A stretch of 64,000 bases of DNA from Sinonovacula constricta (lineage: Eukaryota; Mollusca; Bivalvia; Cardiida; Solecurtidae), in assembly GCA_007844125.1 (NCBI GenBank), contig CM017569.1:10859686-10923685 (forward strand), in the 5' to 3' direction. The notes below the pieces were generated by a model. It made no database searches. It was given only the letters and a program-made list of their open reading frames with translations, and was not told the DNA's origin. Below are positions 39,062 through 50,159 of the stretch, piece by piece. Positions within the stretch are counted from its first letter, which is position 1; each line of letters begins with the position of its first letter. A program made the translations under genes and the position numbers.

Positions 39062-39256
39062 ATGCCAGCGTCAAGCCTGGCAGGCCCAAAAGTGACGCGG
39101 TCAAGCTCCATGGCACAGACAGCCTTCATGTCGGCCATGTCTCGGGAACTGTACAATGATGTGGTACAGTTTGAACAAAGGCTAGAGAGACTAACGTCAA
39201 GTATGCTTCTTTCAGATGCCGCAGGGAACGAGCACACAGGAACAGGATGCAAAGAG
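39062..39256 (+). CDS. overlapping coding-like region, with possible 41-bp exon at 39216-39256
   Basis: Two readings compete. The frame from ATG 39062 encodes MSRELYNDVVQFEQRLER and looks like a helical segment, but it reaches the donor GAG|GTAAGA (39257) in phase 0, which leads to a stop in the exon at 41267. The other reading is a 41-base exon from the acceptor gcttctttcag at 39215, reading MPQGTSTQEQDAK and leaving in phase 2, which fits the 39904 exon. It accepts phase 0, which is how the damaged exon 36136-36407 ends. The first reading could be part of an extended exon E with two one-base insertions. The conflict cannot be settled from sequence alone. Confidence 0.45.
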
Positions 39257-39903
39257 GTAAGAGTCGATATTTTTGCGCACTTATAAATCTTTAGGTAAAA
39301 TGTGAAATTAAGTGGACATTGTTATTTCAGTGACTTAAATATAGTCAAACCTGACCATGCGACCACCCCTTACCGGCGACCACCTGCTCTATGCAACCAC
39401 TTCAAAGCCTTCAAATGTACCACGAATACTTATCTGAAATAAATTTTGTTTATCTGAAATAAAGGAACATCATTAAAGATCAAAGCCTGTAAGTTTGAGC
39501 TGTTAAAGGAGAACATAGAATAATATCCTACGTCATAAGAAACGCCTGAAATTTCCCCTAACCACATTCAGCGTGACAAAACATCAGTAACGATATTTTA
39601 CCTATTCAATGTATAGATAAATATCTGTTATTCTCGAAACAACATTTATATTGTCATATTTCTTTTAGGAGATGACGTGTTGTTTCACTTAACAAATATT
39701 GACATGGCATCATCAGCAGTGATAATGGTCGCTTGGTGTTTAATTTCGGCACATGGCGCCATCGAGAATCATTCAGTAATTGTGCGTATATTCAGAAGCA
39801 TGTAAATGTTTTTACTTCAGGAATATGTAACTTTATCAAATTCTTCTATATTTAAAAATAATTAAATCTTGACCCTAATACGAACTTGTATGCATTATTT
39901 TAG
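39257..39903 (+). other. gene 1 intron
   Basis: About 39345-39410 has a block, gaccatgcgaccaccccttaccgg then gaccacctgctctatgcaacca, with the alternating gcgaccacc pattern of a dispersed element. No coding content. Confidence 0.4.
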
Positions 39904-39963
39904 GTCGTCGAAATTTACATCGCCAGCAGCAAACACGCCGAACCAAGAGCAGCCAAAACAGAA
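39904..39963 (+). CDS. gene 1 exon, 60 bp, disordered linker
   Basis: Acceptor gcattattttag|G, donor AGAA|GTAAGT at 39964, phase 2 in and phase 2 out. It reads SSKFTSPAANTPNQEQPKQ in the frame that stays open into the next exon. Both other frames are open within the exon but run into a stop in the next one. A symmetric exon, so it could be skipped without changing frame. Confidence 0.7.
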
Positions 39964-41266
39964 GTAAGTACATGCGAGTTGGCAGCAGGATTATAATATG
40001 CCGTTATGAGTGCTGCGTAATATATCTGCAAGTCGCTGGACCTGTTAATACATGTGTTGAATAATTAATGATGATATTCATATTTTTTTTGTAAAATTTT
40101 AAGCTTTGAAATACACCAGACGCTCAAAGAATCGAATCTGAGACTGAAAGACATTGGTCAAAGTTTAGACCGAGATATTAGGCCGTATCGAGATTTCAAA
40201 CAGTTTCTCGCATAGCCTTTGTTCAAGCACTTGTATTGAATAGAGATTAACCACTAAATTACATGATGTCGCCATAGAATGACATGCTGATTAGCGTTAA
40301 ATGACATACCAGCACAAGGCATCAAAGTGTGTTGTCAGTGAACACTTACTCTAAAAGACTGAAATATTGGTGGAGAGGCGATAAATCACCCCCACACTCC
40401 AAAAGACATCAACAACACCTAAACTGCTAAATTGTAAAATTGACCAATCAATTATTTTTTTAGATATATACATAAATTGAACGTTGCCAAATTGCTATGT
40501 TACTTCTCCCAGTTTTATTATTTCGAATATTTCTGTTCACGCCAACCTCAAATGCTCTACAAGCAGACTCTAAAACAATCGTGAATGTTCTTTTATGTAA
40601 ATTATGTTAACCATTGACCACGTGCTTTACATTTACACAAAAATGTATAAACTGGGTTGTTTAAATATACATGGTAATCGTTTAGTAACCTTTATGACAC
40701 AAGAACCACCAAACTGTGGTACAAACCGCTCATCCACTAAAATTAGCCAACACAAAGATATTGTAATACAACACCAGTTAAAATGACTAGGCGAATTATT
40801 TCAAAATTTTAATAATTCTATAATAATTCTAATAATTTAATAATTCTATTTAACATAGAATAGACTCTTAAATGTCACAATCTATGTAAGAGGTTGTTTG
40901 ATCTTAACTAAGCAACTTAATATCATATGACTACACTCAATGCACTAATCAGAGTCTTTCAAAGTCCAAAATATGGAAGAAGATGGATATACTGTAGATA
41001 GTCTTGAAATTAATGCTGGAGAATTTGTTATTATTTGTCATAACGATTCTACCAAAAGAAAGCGATTGTATTTACATCGATATTTATGTGTTAAAATACT
41101 TAAAACGATTGTTTGTTAGTTTAGCCTCTGTAAAAAGTCATACAGAAACCATAATTCTGGGATATGAAAAAAAGATGGCGGAGTTAGGTCAGTGGCACTT
41201 TTTTATATTTTCGTAGCTGGCACGGTATTTTATACAATTTGACTTTCACTCATCATCGATTTACAG
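39964..41266 (+). other. gene 1 intron
   Basis: AT-rich, with a run of taataattcta repeats at about 40805-40850. No exon supported. Confidence 0.45.
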
Positions 41267-42531
41267 GAATGACGTCAAAACAACACTTCCACCAGATGAC
41301 CATGGCGCTGTTGCAAAAACAACCAAGATCAATGCTGAGAAGGAGGAAAAACCAGAGAACAAATCACCCACAAAACCTCAGACAGATCTCAAGTACTATG
41401 CTTCTGAAGCCCAAAAGAAATCTATGGCAGCAGAAGCCGAAAAGAAAGAAAAAACCTACATTCCTCCATTAAAACTTCAAACTGAGAAAACCACGAAGAC
41501 CGATAAAACGAGTACAAATAATACCAAAAAGGAACAAACAGCTCATGAATCTCCACGAAAGAGTGAACGATCAAAGACAGTGGAAATTTCAAGGACACCA
41601 ACCACTGACTACAGTGACAGGTCAAGGAAAAGGAAAGAAGTTACGATAATTGATCCAGCAGAAGTTAGAAAAGTGAAATATACGGACGGGGATGAAGAGG
41701 ACACTTTCCCGAAAGAGTTTGAATACCGAGAACCAGGTGAAAGGCGTACTAAAAAGTTTGAGGAGATGACAGACGAGGAGAAGGTTGATTACTTCCGACA
41801 TCAACTGAAGATTCGTCCTGACCAAATACGTGAATTGACCTTTCATCCTAAGGTGACCGCACCAAAGCAAATTCATCGAGCATACACCGGCGTGGACACA
41901 GTCGGCTGGGCTAGCTCTCCGAGACAGTTATCCGCAAGGAGACCAAAGTCCAGATACAATAAAGGAGTATACAAGAAAATTCAGTCAGTTTTGCCCCATA
42001 AGAGGAAGAGTTTTATGTTCAGTCGTCTTCAAGGTGTCGTGTATCGACATATCAACAACGTATATGGACAATCTCCTAGAGAAAACCGTGAAAAACAGTT
42101 CTTGGAGAAACTTGCTCAGGTGCAAATTGAGGAGTATGAGCGTAGGTATCAGATGCTGGAGCAAAGAGAGCGAAAGAGACTGGAATCGAAGTTCAAGCAG
42201 CGGGAGCAACTGAAGCAGTTAAGGCGAAGGTTTGAAGATGACGCATGGCGACGATTTATGACGCAGTATGTAACATCAAAAGTTGTGGAAGCGGAGTATT
42301 CGAATAGACATGAGTACGGGTTGCCGAACGATCTGAATGAAAGACAGTCAAATTTCCATCAACGAAGAAGAAGAGGTTTTGTATTAACACCAAAACATAG
42401 AACGCGGGTGAATCAGAAGAAATATTCTACACTCTTTAACTTCAATGCAGGCCCGGAATGGAAGGTTGGTGGAAAGCCAATGAAGTTCGAAGGTTTCGAT
42501 ACGGTTGAGATCGAGATGGAAGATGAGAATG
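41267..42531 (+). CDS. gene 1 central exon with domain shared with gene 2
   Basis: Acceptor catcatcgatttacag|G (phase 2), donor GAATG|GTAAAA at 42532 (phase 1). It holds about 421 codons, uninterrupted. The first 140 residues are K/E/T-rich and probably disordered. An acidic/basic stretch follows (KVKYTDGDEEDTFPKEFEYR), then EEMTDEEKVDYFRHQLKIR. At 41969-42260 is a helical segment starting YKKIQSVLPHKRKSFMF and containing EKQFLEKLAQVQIEEYERR. It aligns without gaps to gene 2 (HKTVKSVLPHEREGYSV, QKQFFERLANVKLDNYRL). A long charged coiled-coil-like run (QREQLKQLRRRFEDDAWRRF) follows. If the donor is not used, the frame stops at TAA 42555-42557, with AATAAA at 42625, giving a possible short isoform. 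No known family is recognised. Confidence 0.9.
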
Positions 42532-42624
42532 GTAAAATCATTTTCATTCTTATCTAAAATATCTTTAGATAAAATGTTTTAAAATGCCTTGTACACGATG
42601 CCCTTAACTATGTAACCTCAAGTA

Positions 42625-42630
42625 AATAAA
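42625..42630 (+). promoter_or_regulatory. possible early poly(A) signal
   Basis: AATAAA lies 68 bases after the stop reached if the 42532 donor is read through. It would allow a truncated isoform ending GKIIFILI that lacks the SR-rich tail. Confidence 0.3.
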
Positions 42631-42814
42631 CACATTATGTTCATGTATTTTTCTGCTTAAATTATATGGTGCTCATGAATACAAAAGGTATGCTGCCACA
42701 TTTATAAAGTTAGGAATAGGACATTATTCTTTTTTGTTTCATAAGCTTTGTATTCGATATTTTATTTTGTACGATACAGTATACAATGTTCATAATAATT
42801 CTAGATAAAAGCAG

Positions 42815-42837
42815 AGATGTTGGAGAAATTGAATCAG
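42815..42837 (+). CDS. gene 1 micro-exon (23 bp, or 33 bp from 42805)
   Basis: The donor is CAG|GTTTGT at 42838. Two acceptors are possible: aattctag at 42804 (33 bp, reading DKSRDVGEIES) and aaaagcag at 42814 (23 bp, reading EMLEKLNQ). Only the 23-bp form converts the incoming phase 1 into the phase 0 needed by the exon at 45217. The 33-bp form would lead to a stop there. The 23-bp version is therefore preferred, although its acceptor has a poor pyrimidine tract. Confidence 0.45.
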
Positions 42838-45216
42838 GTTTGTTCTATTCTCTAGGGGTTCTTCTCGAAACTGTCCCTTTCTCTTTCTTTATAGTTCATG
42901 AAATTGTAGATTTCTTTACACGAACACAAACTTTTAATCGACTATCTATTCTTATTGTTTCATTATCTTGATCAATGGGCATTACCAATTTTCTAATACA
43001 ACATCGTAACATTTGAATAAAATGATGATTTTTATTTCATGACATAGTATATGAAAAGGTCTCTTGATATTAATTTTTTTATGGTCATCAAAAGATGTTT
43101 GCTGTGTCTTCCGTTTCAAGAAGCATAAATTGGATTTCAAATAAGTTCAAGAATACGTCAAGGACTTTGACCTTCTCTGTTAAGATTTCCACATCGACAT
43201 TTATAAATTGGTAAACATGTCTGCATTTATAAGATTATGCTATTTTATGTTTGAAATACATGTTTAAGATCAGAACATGCCCTTGCATAGAACAACTATA
43301 ATATGTAACACCGTCTTACTAACCTGGCGTTAACACTTACAACTCGTAGTTTGAGAATTCTGGGCGGTAAATAACTAACTGAGAAATCGTAGTTATTTAG
43401 ATTGTATTGCCTGAATTTTAGTTTAATCGTGCCAACAGCTTCTAAATGATTCTTGCATATTATCTCAATTATCAATTCGTAATGTTGTTCTATATTTTTG
43501 ACAACTTTTTCAAATTATACCAAAAAATAGCTTATTGAACATTACATATTATCTATTATTTTTTTTTTTTTAAATTTAAAGTTTATATCAACTATCGACT
43601 GACGTATCAAAACGACTTTAAATGTATTAGTTATTGTTATACTGCAAATGTTCAGGCACACCAAGTGATTTTTTTTTCCGTTTACGCTTTTGGCAGCGCT
43701 TCAAAATAACCACAACGAAATAAAACTGCAGAAGTACAGACTGTGTCGCCGGTTATTGAACCTTTACCAATTAACACCAATTAACACATTTCTGTAGTGA
43801 CCCCAGGCACTTTTGTTATTAAAATAGAAAACAATTCACACCTTTAATTTTCTTCGCCTTCAAAATCTTTTGTAACTAACAACTAATGTTTAGGGACCGG
43901 AATAGAATAGGCTATTAAAAACTTGCAAAACAACCAATTTCTAACAGTTATTTGTAATGAAAGTGTGACATGGAGAAATGTTAACCTTTTTGCGTAAACA
44001 ACATTTTGCAGCACAAAGTTTAAGAACCTTCATCCATTACTAAAAATAAGCTTCATACACAAAGCATGGACAAAGGATTATGTAATAGGCTGAACTGTAA
44101 ATAATTATTAGGTATTTGAGTTATAATTTAACCAATCCCCTCAGCAACTTATCTGAAACCTACCTGTCAACATTGTCGACAGCCGATAATGGCTTGTAAG
44201 GTTACGTATCTGCTAGTTTTGTGAATACAGCTTAACCCCTTTGTAAATAAATTATTTAACTGTGTTTAAAGATTGAGTATAAAGAATGTGCAAATGTATA
44301 GTCTTTTAAAATCCAAATGTTTTGCCATAAAGAGCTAAAAAAGCCTGCAATCTCTAGAGTTCTTGTACATAACTACTTTTTTTGGTTTTAACATAACTTT
44401 AATCGATATTTTAGGAAATGACGTATAAAAATACGTTATTAAAGAGTTTTCTGTTTCATGGTTTTGCATCATTTTGTCATTTTATACACCGTACAATGAC
44501 AAATTCATACATTAACAGAAAACAACAATGATAATACTTTACTGACTCTTACTGGGCCTTTAGCGCATTTGATATAGTGAACATGATTTGATGAAGTCTC
44601 TAATTGTAGATGTGCATGTGTTTTGTAATTATTTTTATATGTACAATCTTTAGTTCTATTGCGTGATTGTGTATGTCACTTAGACGTATAGGAATATGAA
44701 ATTTAGTGAATTTCTTAAGAGTTAACAATTGATTCACTGTGATCTCTTTCAAAATACTAATAGTTGTGTCCACATAAATCTTGATACGCTCACAATTTAT
44801 ACATTATGGTGTTATAGAACTGTTAAATGTTCACTTTTACCTCCACGCGATAGTGCTAATTGACTATATAAGTTTATACGTATATAAGGTACGTATTGAT
44901 GCTAATTGGATCCGCTCTTGAAACATTTAATATTAACGAATTCCTAGCCTGCTCAGCACGAATTGATCAAAGACAAACAGGGCAGACCTAGAACAGCCAG
45001 CTCCTGCTGGGAGCTATCTGGACAGGACCTACACTATTTGCCTATTCCGCCCCGTCCCCCACCCCCCACCTCTAAGTCACAATAAATGTCCTTGAACTGT
45101 TCTTGGGTGTACATGTACATAGACATAAATGATTATGAAAACACAATAATTATATAAAACTGTCGCTTTTTAATATACTTTTAAATATTAATTATTTTGT
45201 AATGTTTGTCTATCAG
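42838..45216 (+). other. gene 1 intron
   Basis: AT-rich. It contains a dispersed repeat at about 44945-45050. No other exon is supported. Confidence 0.45.
44945..45050. repeat. dispersed repeat copy (same family as 32930)
   Basis: Blocks cctgctcagcacgaattgat, gaacagccagctcctgctgg and agctatctggacaggaccta match the order at 32930-33015. Confidence 0.5.
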
Positions 45217-45289
45217 GGAAGCCCGTTAAGAGAACACAGAACGTTAGACGACCTAATGAGAGAAGCTAAGCGCCTATTGGATCAGTCAG
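45217..45289 (+). CDS. gene 1 exon, helical
   Basis: Acceptor atgtttgtctatcag|GG, donor TCAG|GTATGT at 45290. Phase 0 in, phase 1 out. It reads GSPLREHRTLDDLMREAKRL then LDQS, an amphipathic-looking helix. Both sites are close to consensus, and only this frame is open through the exon. Confidence 0.75.
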
Positions 45290-45669
45290 GTATGTTACCA
45301 GTGTATATAAATCGCAGCAAGGAACATTTACTTGCATGTGGTCATGGGAATTTCAACAGATTTTATTTGGAGATTTGGTACTTGTTGTAAGTTTATTACA
45401 CATATCTATAGATCATTTACATACGACTTCGCACCATATTGCTGCTTTGTGCTACATTGTTATGATTTTCAGGCATGGTATCAGCAACTTGATAATGATA
45501 AAGGAAACAATTTCTTTGTAGAAACAAAACGTTGAAACGATCAGCTAGATAGTTGTTGTTGTTTGGTATATATTCTGTATTTGCCTGTGTAAAGAATTAA
45601 ACACTTTTTTATCTGACAGAGGCTGGTCATAACTAATCTTTATACATCCCTTATGTTTGTTTGTTTTAG
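45290..45669 (+). other. gene 1 intron
   Basis: Short intron of 380 bases. Open frames in it (45332-45535) are chance. Confidence 0.6.
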
Positions 45670-47881
45670 ATGACGAGTATACGGATATTGAAGACGAGCC
45701 ACAAACTACACCAAGAAGGGAACTACCAAGGCGACGTCAGGCACGACCCAGCCATGGAAGGTCAAGGACTAATTCAGATAGGTCAAGGTCAAAGGAGCGG
45801 AAGAAGACTCAGTCAAAGCCTGCGCCGAAAACAATGAAAGAGCTGTACGAGAGAAAGAATGTCATGCTGCCGCAGCAGAACAGGTATAGAGTCAGCGAGT
45901 TTAAGGATATTAAAGCCGACCTCTTGAAAGGAAGTGCCGAGCTGAATCGCATAGCGGAAGCAAAAAAGAAAAAAGCAAACTTAGACAAAAATAACGGAAA
46001 CGAAGTTAAGCAGGCACAACCGGAAAAGGTTGAAACGGACAATAAAAAACCATTACATAATATGGAAACACCACCACCATCTCCTGATGCGAAGAAAATT
46101 TTACCACAGGAAGATGAACGCGATGTAAAGGTTACTTCTACCACTACTTCTAATGTCAGTTTCTGAAACAACGAAAGTAACGAAAGCACAGACAGTTAAA
46201 ACTGAAACGAAAGATGAAGTGCGAAATACGAGTGTCGAGACTAAGAATTACCTTGACGATCCTGAAACGCAAATGGCAATAGAGAATGCTAAAGATAAAC
46301 CTGTGAATGAAAGAAAAAGTCCTGCGAAATCGGAAGTGACTGAAACAAAAGATGACAAAGATTCACAACAATTTAAGGAAAAACCAAAGGCTTCGGGGCT
46401 GAATAATAATGACGTGTCGTCGTCAAAAGTAAGTTTAGCTAATTCTGCAACAAATCAAAATGGCCACCAACGTCGAATGTCTAAAACGAGCATCGTCACT
46501 ACCAACGGGACACATAATAAACAAAACGAAAGTCCACAAAGACGCGTGTCAAAAACGACTGTTGTGACTACGATTGAGACACAAAACAATGACTACCAAC
46601 AAAGTAAAACATCTCTTACTAGTGTAAATACTGCCAAAGATGGTTCAGATCAACTTGACGGTTCACAAAGACATGTAATACCGATACAAGTAAAGTCAGA
46701 TACGCAGAAGGACGTTGAGCGGAAGTCTGCTTGCTGGATCGAGAGTGACGCTAAGGGATCAGAAGGTCACTCACACGATCCAAAATGGTGATGTCAAAAG
46801 CGAACATTCAGAAAATACAGTAACACAAAATAAAACAAAATATCCAAATGGCAGTACTGTCACAGTATCGAAAACAGAAGAAATGGTAGAAGTTAAAACA
46901 ATTACGAGTGACAAAGACAAAGCCAATAACGGTCCTACAGTTAATGGAACAGTAACAAATTCCAATTCGATCACCGCTGAAACCAATTCAAAGAATCAGA
47001 CTGTAAGAAAGACTGATGATCCTCCTAAAATCAATGGACACAGGTCGCCGTCTTCCGAAAAGCAGAGAAGACACTCCGTTGTTATTTCGAATTCAAAAGT
47101 ACCGTCTGTCATGAAGTCAGTTCATGTGTCTGAAAACGTTACAGAAAAAGTAAATAACAAGACAATAAAGTCTCAAAATAACAAAACGCGTCACCAGAAA
47201 GGCAGGATTATTGCTCGGAAGTCTGTAGAAAACGACCCATCTCTAATCACACAACAAATGTCATACAATGATAAAAATCGGACGAATATTCTTAAATCGA
47301 CAACACGAAACAAAGAGTCGCCATCACGCGGTAGACATGTTGCAACCCAACCGCGGTCTAGATCTCATACACCCAACCGATCACGAAAAACAAGCAATCC
47401 AAAACATTCCGACAGTAGAATGAGTCACGAAGACTATGAGAGAAAGGGCAGCAAAACCAGACAAAGAGATCGGAAACGGTCTACATCTCGAGAACGAAAG
47501 CGGTCAGTTTCCCGAGAGCGCAAGCATTCCCAGCAACAAACATCAAAATCCAGATTTCCAGAAATTGAGAAACGAGACGGTCGGTTATCAGTTGTGCCCT
47601 TTAGCGAGCCAAAGTCTGAAAGGAAGGTATCTGTGAAAGAAGAGGAAGATACGCATGAGATAGATATTAGCAGTAGTAAGCCTGCAGGTGCTAAGCAATG
47701 GAAGGACCTGGTGTCGAAGTATTTGAGACAACCTAGTCCAAAGGTCGGCAAGACTGAGGACAGGAAGCTGCTAGAGACGAACCTAGAGACAGACGATGAC
47801 GATGATGAAATTGACATATTCGAAAGGGCTAAGAAGAGGTACCTGTTGAATGTTAGCGACGACGACTCGGAAGATGAATGA
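45670..47881 (+). CDS. gene 1 terminal exon: SR-rich, phosphosite-rich tail with acidic end
   Basis: Acceptor ttgttttag|AT (phase 1). It begins DDEYTDIEDEPQTTPRRELP. The reading frame shifts +1 twice: once between 46129 and 46163 (frame reaching TGA 46164 replaced by the frame from ATG 46153) and once between 46694 and 46788 (TGA 46789 avoided). Removing one base at each restores about 736 residues. Content in order: basic RSRTNSDRSRSKERKK, a K/E-rich helix, T/N/K-rich disorder, two copies of RR[MV]SKT[ST][IV]VTT (PKA-like sites) near 46470 and 46545, an SR/RE tract (RDRKRSTSRERKRSVSRER), KQWKDLVSKYLRQPSP, and a final DDDDDEIDIFERAKKRY plus NVSDDDSEDE (CK2-like). A scaffold or nuclear role is possible but unproven. 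Stop TGA 47879-47881. Confidence 0.85.
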
Positions 47882-48830
47882 GTAAGGAGTCAAAGAAGTA
47901 CTTTATTAGATGTTAGGTTAGAGAAAATAATATTGATAGAATGTGACAGTAACACTTTTAGACACTTTTGAAAACCCATTGGTTATTAATGCATGTGGTA
48001 CGTTATGCACAATTTGTTTTGTTAAATGTTAACTTGTAGCTATTTGTTTTAGTAAAACACGCAATGTTCGTGCTTTGATAAAAAGTACTTAAGTTTAGAT
48101 TAATTTATTTAAATGAACTTCAGGGTACTAACATATACTCGTACGACATATTTATTGCACGGATATTAAATTAATCCCGTCCTTGGTGGATACATGCATT
48201 ACCTGTGCTATATGGGTTTTAGAATAACAAGATAAGTTGCATATCTTAGATAATCAGTAACATTCTTGGGGATACAAGAATAATCTTTTAATGGTGGTAA
48301 AACATCAAACCATACAGCATAAATATGTATTGATTAGATGCCACATGAGTTTATGTGACGTTTATGTGACGTAGTGTGCGTTTGCCTTTGGCTTCCCCAC
48401 ATGCGCTCCTTTAGACAGGCCATAACACATATAATAATGTAGTATAATTGTTTAGAAGAAAGTAAAAATAATCTGCAGCTTGCTTTTCTTTGGCAAAGTA
48501 AAGTTAAAAATAAATGTGTACGCGAACATTCTGTATGTTTCGGAGATATTGAACTGTGATGTAATATAGTTTGTTCATTTTTCCAGAGTTCATAATATAC
48601 CAGTTATTGTTTAAACACTATTTTTATATGCGTGTTCTTCAGTCTAAGTGCTGCCAATGTGTATACATCATACATATCATCAACTATTTATTATCAATAA
48701 CTAGGAAATATTACTATGATTTCACTGTAATGTAAGTAATTGATAAAATGTTTGAAATTTTATAATATTAAATTATATATTATGTTTTGTATGAAATTAA
48801 TATATGAAGTCCAAGTTGAAATAAAAGTTC
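47882..48830 (+). other. gene 1 3' UTR
   Basis: AT-rich with no open frame. The first convincing AATAAA in a suitable context is at 48820-48825, followed by tgtgtttgtt (GT-rich), which suits cleavage near 48845. An upstream aaataaa near 48507 is an alternative. Confidence 0.55.
48820..48825 (+). terminator. gene 1 poly(A) signal
   Basis: AATAAA followed within about 20 bases by a GT-rich element (gtgtttgttc). Confidence 0.5.
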
Positions 48831-48845
48831 TATTAAAAATTGTGT

Positions 48846-50159
48846 TTGTTCATTTCAAACAAAATCATTCTACAAATTGTAAAGTATTACCTTGGTAACT
48901 GTTGAGGACAATATGATCAAGTTTAAGCAATTAGCGTAGAACAACATCAGCCAGCCTTCTTGCTTAAAGCTGTCAGATTATAGTCCACACATATTGGCAG
49001 CCAAGTCTCGATAAATGTGTTCCATGTTAGTAAAAAAGGAATAAGTCAAAACAAATGTAGATCGTCTCAGTCTCCCGCGTTTTGTGTGAAGGCATTCTTA
49101 GAATAGTTCCACCATGGGAACAGTTCAAACGGAGATTAGTTCTTGTTTGTTGCGCCATTTGCAAAGAATAACTTAAAGAAATTGCCAGCACTAGTTTCAA
49201 ATTCATTTTAAAGGGGCGAATGAAGATGGAGGGGATGTTGTTGAACATATTGATTCCATTTGAAATAAAAGCGTTTTTCCACAAAGTTATTTATGTATAA
49301 TACTTATGCTTAAAAATTAGTGAAAGTACTCTCTTGATTGTTTAAACAAAGAATATAACACACACCGCTCTGTCCAATGGATAAATAGGAAACTATCATT
49401 AAAACACCACCGAAAGTAAAAGCTAAGTTAATATCTAAGATGTGTATGGTAAATCAATATGTTTTGTTAAGCCTTGCGAAATATCTGCAAACTCAAAGCG
49501 CATTAATAATAAATATTTTTAAACTATTATAATACTTTATTTAATATTATAAGTATGGTATAAATCAATACATTGACCGTCAACAAAACAGTGTGCACCT
49601 TAAACAATTAATTGTTTTCTTTACTCATTTTAAAACCGTACTTACTTCCGTGAAATAATATCATCTTTTCAAAACAATGCATAACACTTAGGCAGAAAAC
49701 ACAAACCAAAACAGTAGAGTGACCCCTCCTTGGGCCTGACTTAAATCCAAACAAAATTATTCTTGATAGTCTATAAGGTCACGTGCTTTTCGGGACGGTT
49801 TCTAGCCCGATAAACTAGGGCCATATATGTTAACTACTATTCCATTTATCATGCAATTTCAAATGAATTTAAAGTTGTGCATGTTTAATACAAAAACAAC
49901 AACAAACATGTTGTTGTTGTAAAATGCACCCCTAAAGCGCACCACACTACACTCTCTAAATTATTAAGAATAACTAACAACACGCTGAAGTTCAAAAAGT
50001 AACATTGACAAACAAGAAGGTATGCATCGATACGTTTGTATTGCTTGTATTGTGTTAGAATACATGGAATGGCAATACTATATGTACACAATAACTCGTT
50101 TACTGCTAAAATACTTTACAGAACTGAACAACCTTATTTAAACATCTACAAATTAATAA
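48846..50159. other. intergenic, no clear feature
   Basis: AT-rich DNA. A minus-strand open frame at 49027-49284 has no confident match. Small CAA/TTG inverted blocks lie at 49895-49922. Confidence 0.4.

Noticed and set aside
38986..39252. Minus-strand 88-codon open frame
   Set aside because: Shadow of gene 1 coding sequence on the plus strand.
46129..46788. Programmed +1 frameshifting
   Set aside because: No slippery-site arrangement was recognised at either place, and inserted-base errors explain the data more simply.
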